From positions 1 through 11,951 of the forward strand of contig JBBRHH010000140.1 of the NCBI GenBank assembly GCA_038222915.1: a DNA stretch of 11,951 nt, read 5' to 3'. Numbering within the stretch: position 1 is the stretch's first letter; each line of letters starts with the position of its first letter. The DNA is from JBBRHH01 sp038222915 (GTDB taxonomy: Bacteria; Planctomycetota; Phycisphaerae; Tepidisphaerales; Tepidisphaeraceae). The notes under the pieces are model-generated. The model saw only the letters and a program-made list of their open reading frames with translations, ran no database searches and was not told where the DNA came from. Below, piece after piece: positions 1 through 8,083 of this stretch. The position numbers and the translations under genes are program-made.

Positions 1-105
1 GCCAAAATCGCCAGCACGCCGATGAGCGAACTGGATCAGTTCCTGCCGGATGTATGGAAGGCCCAGGACGTGAAAGAAAACCTTCAACTGGAACACGCGA
101 CATAG
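1..105 (+). CDS. IS66-family transposase, C-terminal fragment (5' part outside window)
   Basis: An open frame enters from the left edge in frame 1 and ends at TAG 103-105, leaving 34 residues. Its centre reads STPMSELDQFLPDVWKA, which matches the pattern at the extreme C-terminus of IS66 transposases (a helix followed by a 'hPASxxDELLPxxWK'-type ending, the IS66 C-terminal domain). The catalytic DDE part would lie outside the window, so activity cannot be judged. The gene converges on the exopolysaccharide cluster, being on the opposite strand to every other gene here. Family assignment rests on a short motif seen by eye; a different transposase or an unrelated C-terminus remains possible. 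Confidence 0.62.
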   Translation, partial: AKIASTPMSELDQFLPDVWKAQDVKENLQLEHAT

Positions 106-119
106 ACCGGTTGCTGGCC

Positions 120-141
120 GTGCACTTCGCCGAGCGCACAC
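120..141. repeat. Candidate IS66 terminal inverted repeat (one copy visible)
   Basis: This 22-bp segment lies 15 bp after the transposase stop, where IS66 elements carry their terminal repeat. Reversed, its outer bases are GTGTGCGCTCGGCG, close to the family's GTAAGCG start. Only one copy lies in the window, so the repeat is inferred from position and resemblance. Confidence 0.35.
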
Positions 142-175
142 GTTTGGGATGGGAAGAGATCATTCGTGGGGGAGG

Positions 176-2389
176 TTATTCGCCGTCCTGATATTGGTAG
201 TAGGTTTTGATGTTGCGGAGGTAGTAGCCGCCGCGCTGGCCTCTGACTGCGTTCAGGACTACGCCGAGGTGCTCGGCCTTGATCTGACGGAGGAGGTCGA
301 CGGTGCGCTTGACCACGCCTTTGCTGTCGGAGTGTGCTTTGAGGACGGTGACTACGCCGTCGACCCTGGGGGCCATGGCAACGGATTCGCTTACGACGAG
401 AAGGGGGCCGGAGTCGAAGATGACATGGTCGTATTCTTCCAGGGCGCGCTCGATGAAGTCGATGAGCAGTTGGCTCTCGAACAGCTCGGAGGCGTTCATG
501 GGCTTGGGGCCGCTGGGCATGACGGTAAGATTGGGGACCTGGGTTTCGAAGAGGGTTTCGTCGAAGTTGATGGTGCCGTTGAGGACGTCGGAGAAGCCGC
601 GCTCGTTGCCGATGCCAAAGACGCGATGGAGCTCGGGACGGCGGAAGTTGCCGTCGACCAGGAGGATCTTGCGGCCGTTGAGGGCTAGGCCGGCGGCGAG
701 ATTGCAGGCGATGGTGGTCTTGCCGTCCATCGGGCTGGGGCCGGTCACCATGATGCTGCGGGTTGTATCCAGAGCGGCCGAATGCTGGAGCCGCGTGCGT
801 AGCTGGCGGAAATGCTCGGCGGTGACCGAGTGGGGGGCCTCGAAGATGACGAGGGGAAGCTGGCTGTTAATGGCCTGGGGGTCATCGCCTTCGTCGGGAA
901 TGTTGCCGAGGATGCGCACGGGCCCGACGCGGACGATGTCGCGGTCGGAGCGGATGGTGGTGTCCATGAACTCGCGGAGGAATGCGATGCCCAGGGCGAG
1001 GGCGAGGCCAAGCATGATAGAGATGCTCATGGTCTTGGCGAGGACGGGCGAGCTGGGAACTTCGGGTTCCTGTGGACGGCCGTTGGGGGCCCAGTCGATG
1101 CGTGACTGGCTGGCCTGCTGCTGGACGGCCTCGATGTCGCGGAGCTGTTCGGTGACCTGGCGGTTGAGTTCGTGGACGGCGCGTTCGTCTTCCTGGGTGC
1201 TGAGCAACTCGGCCAGATCGCTGCTCATTGCGCCGAGCTTCTGCTGGGCCTCGGCGAGGGACTTTTTGAGCGAGTCGACGTCCTTCATGTTGCTTTCGAC
1301 GGCGTTGCGAAGAGCTTCAGTGAGGCGATTGGTGGTGTCGACGCGCACCTGACGGGTGTGGTCGTCGAGGAGCTTCTGAGTTTCTTCGGTGCGCTTGTCG
1401 AGCTCGACGACGTTGGAGCTGTTGGGACCGTACTTGAGCAGGAGGATCGACTTTTCGACCTTGATGGCTTCGATGCGGGCTTTGTATTCACGAACCTGCG
1501 GGTCGGTTTCAACGGCGTCGAGGGCCTGGGTGGGAAAGTCGCCCTGTGACTGTTTCTGCATGACGTTTTCGTACATGCCCCTGGCCTGATTGAGATTGTT
1601 GGTGGCCTTGGTGACGGCGCTGGAAATTTCGATGATGCTGGCTTCGAGAATGCTGCCGCCGGAGAGGCGGCCGCCACCCTGCTCGAAGAGGCGGCGATTG
1701 AATTCCTGGATTTTGTTGCGGTACTCGAAGAGCTTCTGGCGGTACTTGTCCTGAAGGCTCTGGTAGAGGAGCGTCTGGGCGTTGACACGGACGAGGTAAC
1801 CTTTTTGCTGTTCGTCGAGGTGGCCCTGGACGATTTCTTCGACGATGGTGCGGCACTCGGATTTGTCGGGGCCGGTCATGGAAATGTTGAGAAGATTGGA
1901 GTCGGTGACGATGCCGACTTTCAGATTCTCGATCAGATCCATTTTTGCGAGCTTGGGACCGAATCGCTTGAACCACTGGGTGTCGCGGATCTTGTCACTG
2001 TTTTTCAGGACTTCGGCGAAGAGGAGATCGGTGCGAATGAGCGTGGCCTGGGCGCGGAGGGTGCTGCTCAGAGTCGCGGTGTCGATCATGTCATTCTGAC
2101 GACCGACCTGGGGGACTGTTTTGATTTCGATATACCCCGTGGCCGTGTAGGAGGGGTAATTTTTGAGGCGATACGCGTTGATCGCGTAACCAGCGATGGC
2201 GGAGAGCACCCCCAGAATCAGGAAGAGCCAGATATTGCTGCGCAGGACGCGAATGAAATCTGCGCCTGTCATCTGATTGGGCTGGATGGCGGCGGAGGGC
2301 ATCATGCCGGCCTGGATAGCCAGTGCGGAGGGGGCCTGGGTGATGGCACGGGGAAGACGTCCGGCGGAAGTTTGTGGCAACGTGGTCAT
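176..2389 (-). CDS. Polysaccharide chain-length determinant fused to BY-type tyrosine autokinase (Wzc-like)
   Basis: This 737-residue inner-membrane protein regulates polymer length and export of an exopolysaccharide. It has the Gram-negative layout: a cytoplasmic N-terminus of about 50 residues, TM1 near 53-71, a Wzz-type periplasmic region with long coiled coil (about 200-430), a proline-rich stretch (434-448) before TM2 (453-471), then a cytoplasmic kinase domain. Kinase motifs: an EX2RX2R oligomerisation motif (E525, R528, R531), Walker A GPSPMDGKTT (550-559, K557), Walker A' LLVDGNFRRP (576-585) and Walker B VIFDSGP (656-662, D659). The C-terminus has the usual tyrosine cluster (Y722, Y723, Y730, Y731, Y733), the expected autophosphorylation sites. 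One oddity is N581, where the second Asp of the DxDxR signature is expected. The ATG start has GGAGAG (2398-2403) 8 nt upstream. It is the last gene of the cluster before the insertion sequence. Confidence 0.93.
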   Translation of the reverse strand: MTTLPQTSAGRLPRAITQAPSALAIQAGMMPSAAIQPNQMTGADFIRVLRSNIWLFLILGVLSAIAGYAINAYRLKNYPSYTATGYIEIKTVPQVGRQNDMIDTATLSSTLRAQATLIRTDLLFAEVLKNSDKIRDTQWFKRFGPKLAKMDLIENLKVGIVTDSNLLNISMTGPDKSECRTIVEEIVQGHLDEQQKGYLVRVNAQTLLYQSLQDKYRQKLFEYRNKIQEFNRRLFEQGGGRLSGGSILEASIIEISSAVTKATNNLNQARGMYENVMQKQSQGDFPTQALDAVETDPQVREYKARIEAIKVEKSILLLKYGPNSSNVVELDKRTEETQKLLDDHTRQVRVDTTNRLTEALRNAVESNMKDVDSLKKSLAEAQQKLGAMSSDLAELLSTQEDERAVHELNRQVTEQLRDIEAVQQQASQSRIDWAPNGRPQEPEVPSSPVLAKTMSISIMLGLALALGIAFLREFMDTTIRSDRDIVRVGPVRILGNIPDEGDDPQAINSQLPLVIFEAPHSVTAEHFRQLRTRLQHSAALDTTRSIMVTGPSPMDGKTTIACNLAAGLALNGRKILLVDGNFRRPELHRVFGIGNERGFSDVLNGTINFDETLFETQVPNLTVMPSGPKPMNASELFESQLLIDFIERALEEYDHVIFDSGPLLVVSESVAMAPRVDGVVTVLKAHSDSKGVVKRTVDLLRQIKAEHLGVVLNAVRGQRGGYYLRNIKTYYQYQDGE

Positions 2390-2403
2390 AAGACGAACTC
2401 TCC

Positions 2404-2487
2404 CGCCGTACAGTCAGATCGCGGAAACGAAGGCCGATAAAACATTGATCGGCCTGAAGCTGAAAACGTTTGACTGGACTTACGGCG
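2404..2487 (-). promoter_or_regulatory. Long imperfect hairpin spanning the TPR-kinase junction
   Basis: On the transcript four nested complementary pairs can be read: CGCCGUA with UACGGCG (2481-2487 with 2404-2410), CAGUC with GACUG (2472-2476 with 2411-2415), AAACG with CGUUU (2467-2471 with 2425-2429) and AGGCCGAU with AUCGGCCU (2448-2455 with 2431-2438), closed by a 9-nt loop. That is 25 Watson-Crick pairs, interrupted by a 4-nt bulge, a 9-nt bulge and an 11/1 internal loop. The outer arm includes the last codons and TAA of the TPR gene; the other arm abuts the ribosome-binding site of the kinase gene. It could set the kinase/TPR expression ratio through mRNA processing, partial termination or RBS occlusion. 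There is no real U-run after the stem, so a plain terminator is less likely. Folding energy was not computed. Confidence 0.45.
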
Positions 2488-5400
2488 TTTTGGAACCAGG
2501 AGTTTTATCTTTAACGTCGCCGCTTCGGAGCAGGTTCGCGGCACGTTCAAGATCGCTGGTAATTTTCGACCTCATCAGTTCATCGACAGGCTGGCCGTTC
2601 TTCTTTTGAGCATCCAATAAACGGCTGGCCCGGCCCAGTTCCTCCTGGGCGCGTTCGGGAAGATTTTTCAGAATATAGGCTTCGCCGAGGTGGAAGGCGG
2701 CGTCTGGGAGGGAGGGATCTCTTTCGGCGGCCTTGTTGAGGACGCCGATGGCCTCATCGAGTTTTTTGCACTGCACCAGAATCCAGCCGTGGGTATCGAG
2801 GATGGGGGCGCTGCTGGTGTTGGTCTGGCGCATCAGATCCATGGCCATGGTGCTGTACTGGAGGGCTTTTTCGGGCTGTTTGAGGCGTTCGGAGGTGAGA
2901 TAGGCGAGGTTGTTGAGAACCCAGAACCTGGCTTCGGGATTAGCCTTGTCGCCCATCTGGATCAGTTGGGCCAGGTAGAGGTTGTAGACGTTGATGGCTT
3001 TGTCGTAGAGGGAGCGGTCCTCTTCGCCATGGGCGAGGTAGATCATGCCGGCGGCGCGATAGGCCTGTTCCTTACGTTCGGGGGAGAGCCTGGCCTGCTC
3101 GGCGGGGTCCATGACGTCGTTGATGGTTTTGATGGCGAGATCGGCTTTTCGATCGCTGTTGTAGAAAACGGCGAGCATGATGCGCCAGCGGACGTCATCC
3201 TTGGCGCGCTCGGCGGCGCGGGAGATGGCCTCGGGCATGCCGGCGGATTGGATGAATCGCTGGACGGTGAGATTGTTGGCGGCGTCGTTGTCGGAGGAGA
3301 GGTTAAGGGCCTTGTCAAACTCGTTGAAGCCGTCGTCCTTTTGCTGCATGTAGTAGAGGAAGGTGCCGCGATACATATGGACGCGCCAATCGCTTTCGAG
3401 CTCCTTGCTCTGGGCGAGCTTGTTGCTGAGCTGGAGGCCTTCCTGATAGCCCTTGTTTCGCAAGAGCAACTCGAGATTCAAATAGAGGATGTCGAGGTCG
3501 TTTGGAGCGAGCTGTACGGCGCGGCGAATTTTGTCGAGTGCCAGGTCTGGGTTGGAGTTCATGAGGCGCTGTGCGTGGAGCTTGAACCAGACTGGGTTGT
3601 TGGAGAGCTTGGGATTTTTTTCGGCTTCGTCGAGGAGCTGATCGGCGCGGCCGACGTTGCCGGCGGTGGTGTAGAGCTGGATCAAGCGGGTGCGGGCGGG
3701 TCCGTTTTGGATGTTCTGGCGCAGGACGAGCTCAAGCTCGCTGATGGAGCGTTCGATGTCGCCCTTTTGAGCGTAAGCCTCGGCAAGAGCGGAATGAACG
3801 TCGGCGGTGGACGATTGTTTGGAGGCGACGGTGAGTTGTTCGATGGCTGCGTCGAACTTGCGGGACGAAAGGTAGATCACGCCCAGTGAAAAACGGGCTC
3901 GGGCGTTGTTGGGATCGACTTTCAGGGCGGCGGTAAACCGCTCTTCGGCCTTGGGGATCTCCTGATGGCTCATGAAGAGGAGACCTTGCAGGGTGATCAG
4001 GTCGGTGTCGTCGGGATGGAGTGCCAATTGTTCGTTGATGGTTTTTTCGGCGCGGTCGGCCTGGCCGGCGCGAATCTGCAAGTCGAGGGATTTTTTAAGG
4101 AGTGTAAGGTCTTTTGTGGATGCGAAAACGGAGTCGAGAAGGGTGATGGCTTTCTCGGCCTGGCCTTTCACGACGTTCATGGTGGCGTCGTAGAAGCGAG
4201 CGAGTTCCAGCTGCAGCTTGACGTCGTTGTTGGACTTTGCGAGGGCGTTTTTAAATTCGAGCTCTGCTTCGTCGTATTTTCCGACGCTGGCGTAGCGCTG
4301 GGCGAGCAGCAGATTACCGCGGTAGTTGGTGGTCCCGGCGGGGCGGGCGACCAGCTCCTTGAGGGCGGCGATGCTGTCTTCGGGCTTGTTGGCCTGTAGA
4401 CCGATCTCGTCGAGCAGGCGATAGATGTCTTCGTGATCGCCCCAGTCGCCGCGCGACTTTGCGTCGTTGAGCGTGGATTTGGCGAGGTCGAAGAAATTGT
4501 TGGCGGCGGCGGTGTCGGAACGCTTGTTACGGCTTGCGCCGCACATGAGGTAGTTGCGGGCGAGACCAATCCAGGCGTCGAGGGATTTGTCGTTTTCCTT
4601 CAGCTGTTTTTTCCGCTGATCGGTGACGCGTTCGGGATCGCCGAAGGATTCCTGATGGCGGAGATCCATTTCCTTGAATTCGCGACTTTCGGGGAAAATC
4701 TTCATGCCCACGGCAATGTACTGGCGGGCGGTTTCGGGCTGGTTTCGCTGATAGCCGCAGTTGATTAGGCCGCGGAGGGCGGGGGCGCTATTTCCTTCGC
4801 GTTCGAGCGCTTTGGCGTAGCTGCCGGCGGCCTGCTCATACTGGCCCAGGGCTTGTTCGACGTCGCCCCGCAGCAGCCATGTGTAGGCGAACTCGGAGAG
4901 ATCGGTGGTCATCTTCTGGGCGGCGGCGAGCGCTTCATTGAGCTGGCCTCGGGCGAGAGAATACTGGTACTTGAAGCGGAGGCCGTTCATGTGGTCCCAG
5001 TTCAAGGCGGTGAGCTTGTCGAGGCATTTGGCGGCATCGTCGAAGTTTTTCTGGTTGAGGTCATATTCGAAGACGGCGCGAAGGACGCGGCCGTCCTCGG
5101 GATTCTTGTCCCTGGCAACAGTGAGATGCTTGAGGGCCTCGGCGGGATTGTTGTTGCTTCGTTCGAGGTCGTAGAGGCGGAGCTCGCGGTCGGTTTCATC
5201 GGCCATGTCGCCGATCCACTCTTCCTGGAGTTTCCTTCGTTCTTCGGGCGATGGCTTTTGTACGATGCCGCGGGTGAGTATCAACAGTTTGTCGCCCGGC
5301 TTTACTTTCAGGCCGTCGTCCACCGCGGCCAGCGCGCCGGCTTCGTCTTTTTCACTCAGGTAGACCTGAACGAGAAGCCTGGTGGCGGGAATCACCCAGT

Positions 5401-7207
5401 CCTGTTGCTGCTGAACTACTTTGAGCAGGCGTTTGGCGGTGTCTTTGTCACCTGCGGAGAGGGCGACGCGGGCTTTGGAGAATTTTTCCGCGGCGCTGTT
5501 TTCGGGCAACTGTTCGAGGAGCTTTGCGGAGTCGGCTTTCTGATCGGCGCCCTTCAAGGTGGCGATGCGCATGCGGGTGACATCAGCGTCCTTGATCCCC
5601 ATTTTTTCGAGCTCATCCAATTGCGCGATGGCGAGGTCGCTTTGGCCGCTGACGATGAGCACGTTGGCAAGCAACTTGTGGGCGATTACTTCGCGTGGAC
5701 GACGGCTGACGACTTCGGCGGCGTAGATGCGGGCTTGGCCGTACTCGTGCAGGGCGAAGAAGGCTTCGGCGAGATAGAGGGTGGTTTCTTCGTCGAAGAC
5801 ACGACCCTTTTCGAAGAGGTCGTGAGCGCCTTTCAGATATTTCACGGCGTCAATGTTCGAAGCGGGGGTGTTGTCGAGCAGGAGGATCCGGCCGCGAAGC
5901 TTCATGATTTCGGCGCTTTGTTCCTTGGGATCGTAAAAGCTGGTGACGCGTGCGTAATCGTCGTTGATCTGCTGGCGGATCTGTTGCTTGGCCTCGGCGT
6001 CGGCGGTTGCCTTGAAGGAATCGATTCGAGCATGCAGCAGTTCGCTGGCGCGGCGGAAATCGAGGCGGGCACGCTGGCGGCCACGAAAGCCGCCGAGTGT
6101 TGGGTCTTCGACGACCTTGGAGAGGACCTCAATGGCTTCGTCGCGCCTTGAAGGCATGTTGCGAAGTAATGCGCCGTAAGTGACCTGGACGACGAGGCTG
6201 TCGGGGAACTCCTCTCGGAGCGACTTCATTACGTCAAGCGTTTCCTTGGGATTGCCGCCACGAAGGAGAAACTGGGCGGCGGCGACCTTGATATCGATGT
6301 AATTGAGGCGATCGGACTTTTCGACGAGGGAGGAGGCCTTGTCGATTAGCGTCTTCATGGCCGGGGCATATTTCTTTTCGTTCTCGATGCTGCCGCTGGG
6401 CGCGCACAACTGAAGGGTCTGGAAATAGCGGAAGCAGAGGATGGGACTGTCCGGGCGCAATTTCATGGCGGCATCGAAGATGCCGCGGGCCTGATCGAAG
6501 CGGGCTTCGGCGGCGTCGCCCAATCCCTGGTCGCGCAGGCTGCGGCCCATCTTTACGTAGGCCTGGGCGGCGTACTGAGGAACGACGACGAGGTCGGGCG
6601 CCTGTGGGATCATTTCCTTGAGGGCGGTGATAGTCTTTTCGATTTCGGCTTCCGACTTGCTTGCGCCGTAGACCCACTGCTCAATGGTGGCGATCTGGGC
6701 CCAAGCCTTTGCGAGCATGGGATAGCTCTGCATGTCGTCGGGCAGGGTTTTGGGGTCGAGCTGCGCCATCATTTTGGCGCGAGCTTGAAGGCGGGTGAAG
6801 AGGCGCATATTCGCCTCGGTTTCGAGGGCGCTGTTGGAGGCGTTTTCGGCGGCGAGGATGTAGACATCGAGCAAGCGCTTGAGGGCTTGTGCGTTCTTGG
6901 GGTCGTCTTCGAGAACGGCTTCCCACATTTCGACGGCGCGTTGGTCGGAATGGGCGGCGGAGTGGAGCATGTCGCCGAACTTGACGCGATAGATGACGTT
7001 GCGGGGTTCGGCGTCAACGGCCTTGCCGTAGAATTCTGTCGCCTGCTTCAGGCTGCCCTGCTGCTCATACTTCTGGGCGAGCTCGTAGAGCTGGCGCGGA
7101 TTGAAGCGCCTTTCGAGAACCTTGGGGATGGCGTACGCGAGGCCCAGGCCGGCAAGTACAACGACGGTAATGATGGTTAGAAATTTAGTATTGACTTGAC
7201 GTGCCAT
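2480..7207 (-). CDS. Giant membrane-anchored TPR protein, PrsT-like EPS/PEP-CTERM scaffold
   Basis: This 1575-residue protein is almost entirely tetratricopeptide repeats; by eye about 30 units of roughly 34 residues run from residue 36 to about 1540. The N-terminus has basic residues, then one hydrophobic segment (about 9-28) without a lipobox cysteine, so it looks like an uncleaved signal anchor with the repeats in the periplasm. The last repeats carry the pattern common in TPR proteins of exosortase/EPS loci: NNLAYL (1432-1437), then DTHGW (1471-1475) and a further canonical unit. The PEP-CTERM-system TPR protein PrsT is usually about 900 residues and a lipoprotein, so this one is much longer and anchored differently. 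A scaffolding role like that of AlgK or PelB is inferred; no beta-barrel or catalytic domain is seen. It starts 42 nt after the EpsI stop, with only a weak GCAGG as ribosome-binding site. Confidence 0.85.
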   Translation of the reverse strand: MARQVNTKFLTIITVVVLAGLGLAYAIPKVLERRFNPRQLYELAQKYEQQGSLKQATEFYGKAVDAEPRNVIYRVKFGDMLHSAAHSDQRAVEMWEAVLEDDPKNAQALKRLLDVYILAAENASNSALETEANMRLFTRLQARAKMMAQLDPKTLPDDMQSYPMLAKAWAQIATIEQWVYGASKSEAEIEKTITALKEMIPQAPDLVVVPQYAAQAYVKMGRSLRDQGLGDAAEARFDQARGIFDAAMKLRPDSPILCFRYFQTLQLCAPSGSIENEKKYAPAMKTLIDKASSLVEKSDRLNYIDIKVAAAQFLLRGGNPKETLDVMKSLREEFPDSLVVQVTYGALLRNMPSRRDEAIEVLSKVVEDPTLGGFRGRQRARLDFRRASELLHARIDSFKATADAEAKQQIRQQINDDYARVTSFYDPKEQSAEIMKLRGRILLLDNTPASNIDAVKYLKGAHDLFEKGRVFDEETTLYLAEAFFALHEYGQARIYAAEVVSRRPREVIAHKLLANVLIVSGQSDLAIAQLDELEKMGIKDADVTRMRIATLKGADQKADSAKLLEQLPENSAAEKFSKARVALSAGDKDTAKRLLKVVQQQQDWVIPATRLLVQVYLSEKDEAGALAAVDDGLKVKPGDKLLILTRGIVQKPSPEERRKLQEEWIGDMADETDRELRLYDLERSNNNPAEALKHLTVARDKNPEDGRVLRAVFEYDLNQKNFDDAAKCLDKLTALNWDHMNGLRFKYQYSLARGQLNEALAAAQKMTTDLSEFAYTWLLRGDVEQALGQYEQAAGSYAKALEREGNSAPALRGLINCGYQRNQPETARQYIAVGMKIFPESREFKEMDLRHQESFGDPERVTDQRKKQLKENDKSLDAWIGLARNYLMCGASRNKRSDTAAANNFFDLAKSTLNDAKSRGDWGDHEDIYRLLDEIGLQANKPEDSIAALKELVARPAGTTNYRGNLLLAQRYASVGKYDEAELEFKNALAKSNNDVKLQLELARFYDATMNVVKGQAEKAITLLDSVFASTKDLTLLKKSLDLQIRAGQADRAEKTINEQLALHPDDTDLITLQGLLFMSHQEIPKAEERFTAALKVDPNNARARFSLGVIYLSSRKFDAAIEQLTVASKQSSTADVHSALAEAYAQKGDIERSISELELVLRQNIQNGPARTRLIQLYTTAGNVGRADQLLDEAEKNPKLSNNPVWFKLHAQRLMNSNPDLALDKIRRAVQLAPNDLDILYLNLELLLRNKGYQEGLQLSNKLAQSKELESDWRVHMYRGTFLYYMQQKDDGFNEFDKALNLSSDNDAANNLTVQRFIQSAGMPEAISRAAERAKDDVRWRIMLAVFYNSDRKADLAIKTINDVMDPAEQARLSPERKEQAYRAAGMIYLAHGEEDRSLYDKAINVYNLYLAQLIQMGDKANPEARFWVLNNLAYLTSERLKQPEKALQYSTMAMDLMRQTNTSSAPILDTHGWILVQCKKLDEAIGVLNKAAERDPSLPDAAFHLGEAYILKNLPERAQEELGRASRLLDAQKKNGQPVDELMRSKITSDLERAANLLRSGDVKDKTPGSKTP

Positions 7208-7249
7208 GAGAATCAGACCTGCTGAGAATTTCCAACCGTGCCGGGGCGA

Positions 7250-8083
7250 TCACTTTCGATTCTTGTATTCGTTCCAGTTCGGGAGGAGTTTTTCAATTTC
7301 GGGGGCCGCCGCGAGGGCGAAACGCTGCATGACAGCGGCAGCGGCTTTGCGGTCGGGCATATCGCTTTTCATCTCAACCTTGGCGTAGTAGGCGTATTTG
7401 CAAGTGAGGTCCTGGAGAACGCGACGCACTTCATCGGAGCTGCTGGTCCATTGGCCGTTGACCTGAAAACCGTAGGCGACGTTGCAGGCGCGGCCGCCGG
7501 AGATGGAGTCGGCGCGGCTTTCGAAGCTGACGAGGCGAAAGGCGCGGCTCCACTGTTCGTCGGTGATCTCGTGGGCGGTGTAGCCGTCGGCGGTGTAGCA
7601 ACGTTCTGGTATGTGGGCGACGGTGTCGGCTTTGTCGGTGTAATGGGTGACGCCGAGGAGTATGACGGCATCGGGATTGGAGCGGCTGATGGCGGCAATG
7701 CGCTGATCGCGCTCTTCGGCGGTCTTGTTGGCAAACTCGGCGAGAATGGCCTCGGGTTTTTGTCGAAGGGCGGATGAGTCGACGTAGTGGCGGAAAAGAT
7801 ATTCACTGGTCTGGAGGCCGTCTTCCATTTCCTTGTCCAAAGGTTTGTCCTTGGAGACCAGCACCCATTTGCCCAAGATGGTTGGCAGCTCTATCAGCGG
7901 CTCACGCAACGGGACCGGGAGCTTCTTGAAGTGGAGCCGCATCATTTCGACGGCGCCGTTGAGGCCGATGGCGGCGAGGAGCAGGATGGCTGCCGCGGCG
8001 ATAAAGGCGGGCTGAAAGACGCCACGCCGAACAGCGCGCGTGGGCACATTACTGGAAGCATAGCGTGTGATTATCGAGCTCAT
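7250..8083 (-). CDS. Exosortase-associated EpsI-family protein
   Basis: This 277-residue protein has a basic N-terminus, one membrane anchor (about 24-42) and a periplasmic domain with the EpsI signature HIPERCY (157-163) followed by ADGY (165-168), i.e. the family pattern HxPxxCYxxxGY/W. H157 and C162 are the conspicuous conserved residues. EpsI proteins are encoded beside, or fused to, exosortases and are thought to assist sorting or polysaccharide-linked processing; their exact reaction is not settled. The ATG overlaps the exosortase stop as ATGA (8080-8083) and is preceded by a perfect AAGGAGG (8088-8094) 4 nt upstream, so the two genes are very probably translationally coupled. Length fits a stand-alone EpsI domain with anchor. 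Confidence 0.9.
   Translation of the reverse strand: MSSIITRYASSNVPTRAVRRGVFQPAFIAAAAILLLAAIGLNGAVEMMRLHFKKLPVPLREPLIELPTILGKWVLVSKDKPLDKEMEDGLQTSEYLFRHYVDSSALRQKPEAILAEFANKTAEERDQRIAAISRSNPDAVILLGVTHYTDKADTVAHIPERCYTADGYTAHEITDEQWSRAFRLVSFESRADSISGGRACNVAYGFQVNGQWTSSSDEVRRVLQDLTCKYAYYAKVEMKSDMPDRKAAAAVMQRFALAAAPEIEKLLPNWNEYKNRK

Larger units (their letters stand above)
1..141 (+). mobile_element. Right end of an IS66-like insertion sequence (partial)
   Basis: The transposase fragment is followed by 36 bases ending in TTCGCCGAGCGCACAC (126-141). Read from the outside this begins GTGTGCGCTCGGCGAA, which resembles IS66-type terminal repeats of the form GTAAGCGxxCGGCGAA, so I place the outer edge at about 141. 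The matching left repeat and the 8-bp target duplication expected for IS66 (candidate copy GTTTGGGA at 142-149) are not visible because the element starts outside the window. The kinase stop codon begins 34 bases further on, so the insertion falls just downstream of that gene without damaging it. Confidence 0.45.

Noticed and set aside
2431..2455. Intrinsic terminator after the TPR gene
   Set aside because: The 8-bp stem is real, but only UUCGUUU follows, and the stem nests inside a larger fold ending at the kinase ribosome-binding site. A structured intercistronic element explains it better.
4853..6151. Long plus-strand open frame (432 codons) opposite the TPR gene, and others such as 2690-3889 and 303-1352
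   Set aside because: They are antisense to genes with clear domains and have skewed Gly/Val/Glu or Arg/Ser composition typical of mirror frames in GC-rich DNA. No recognisable domain or ribosome-binding site supports them.
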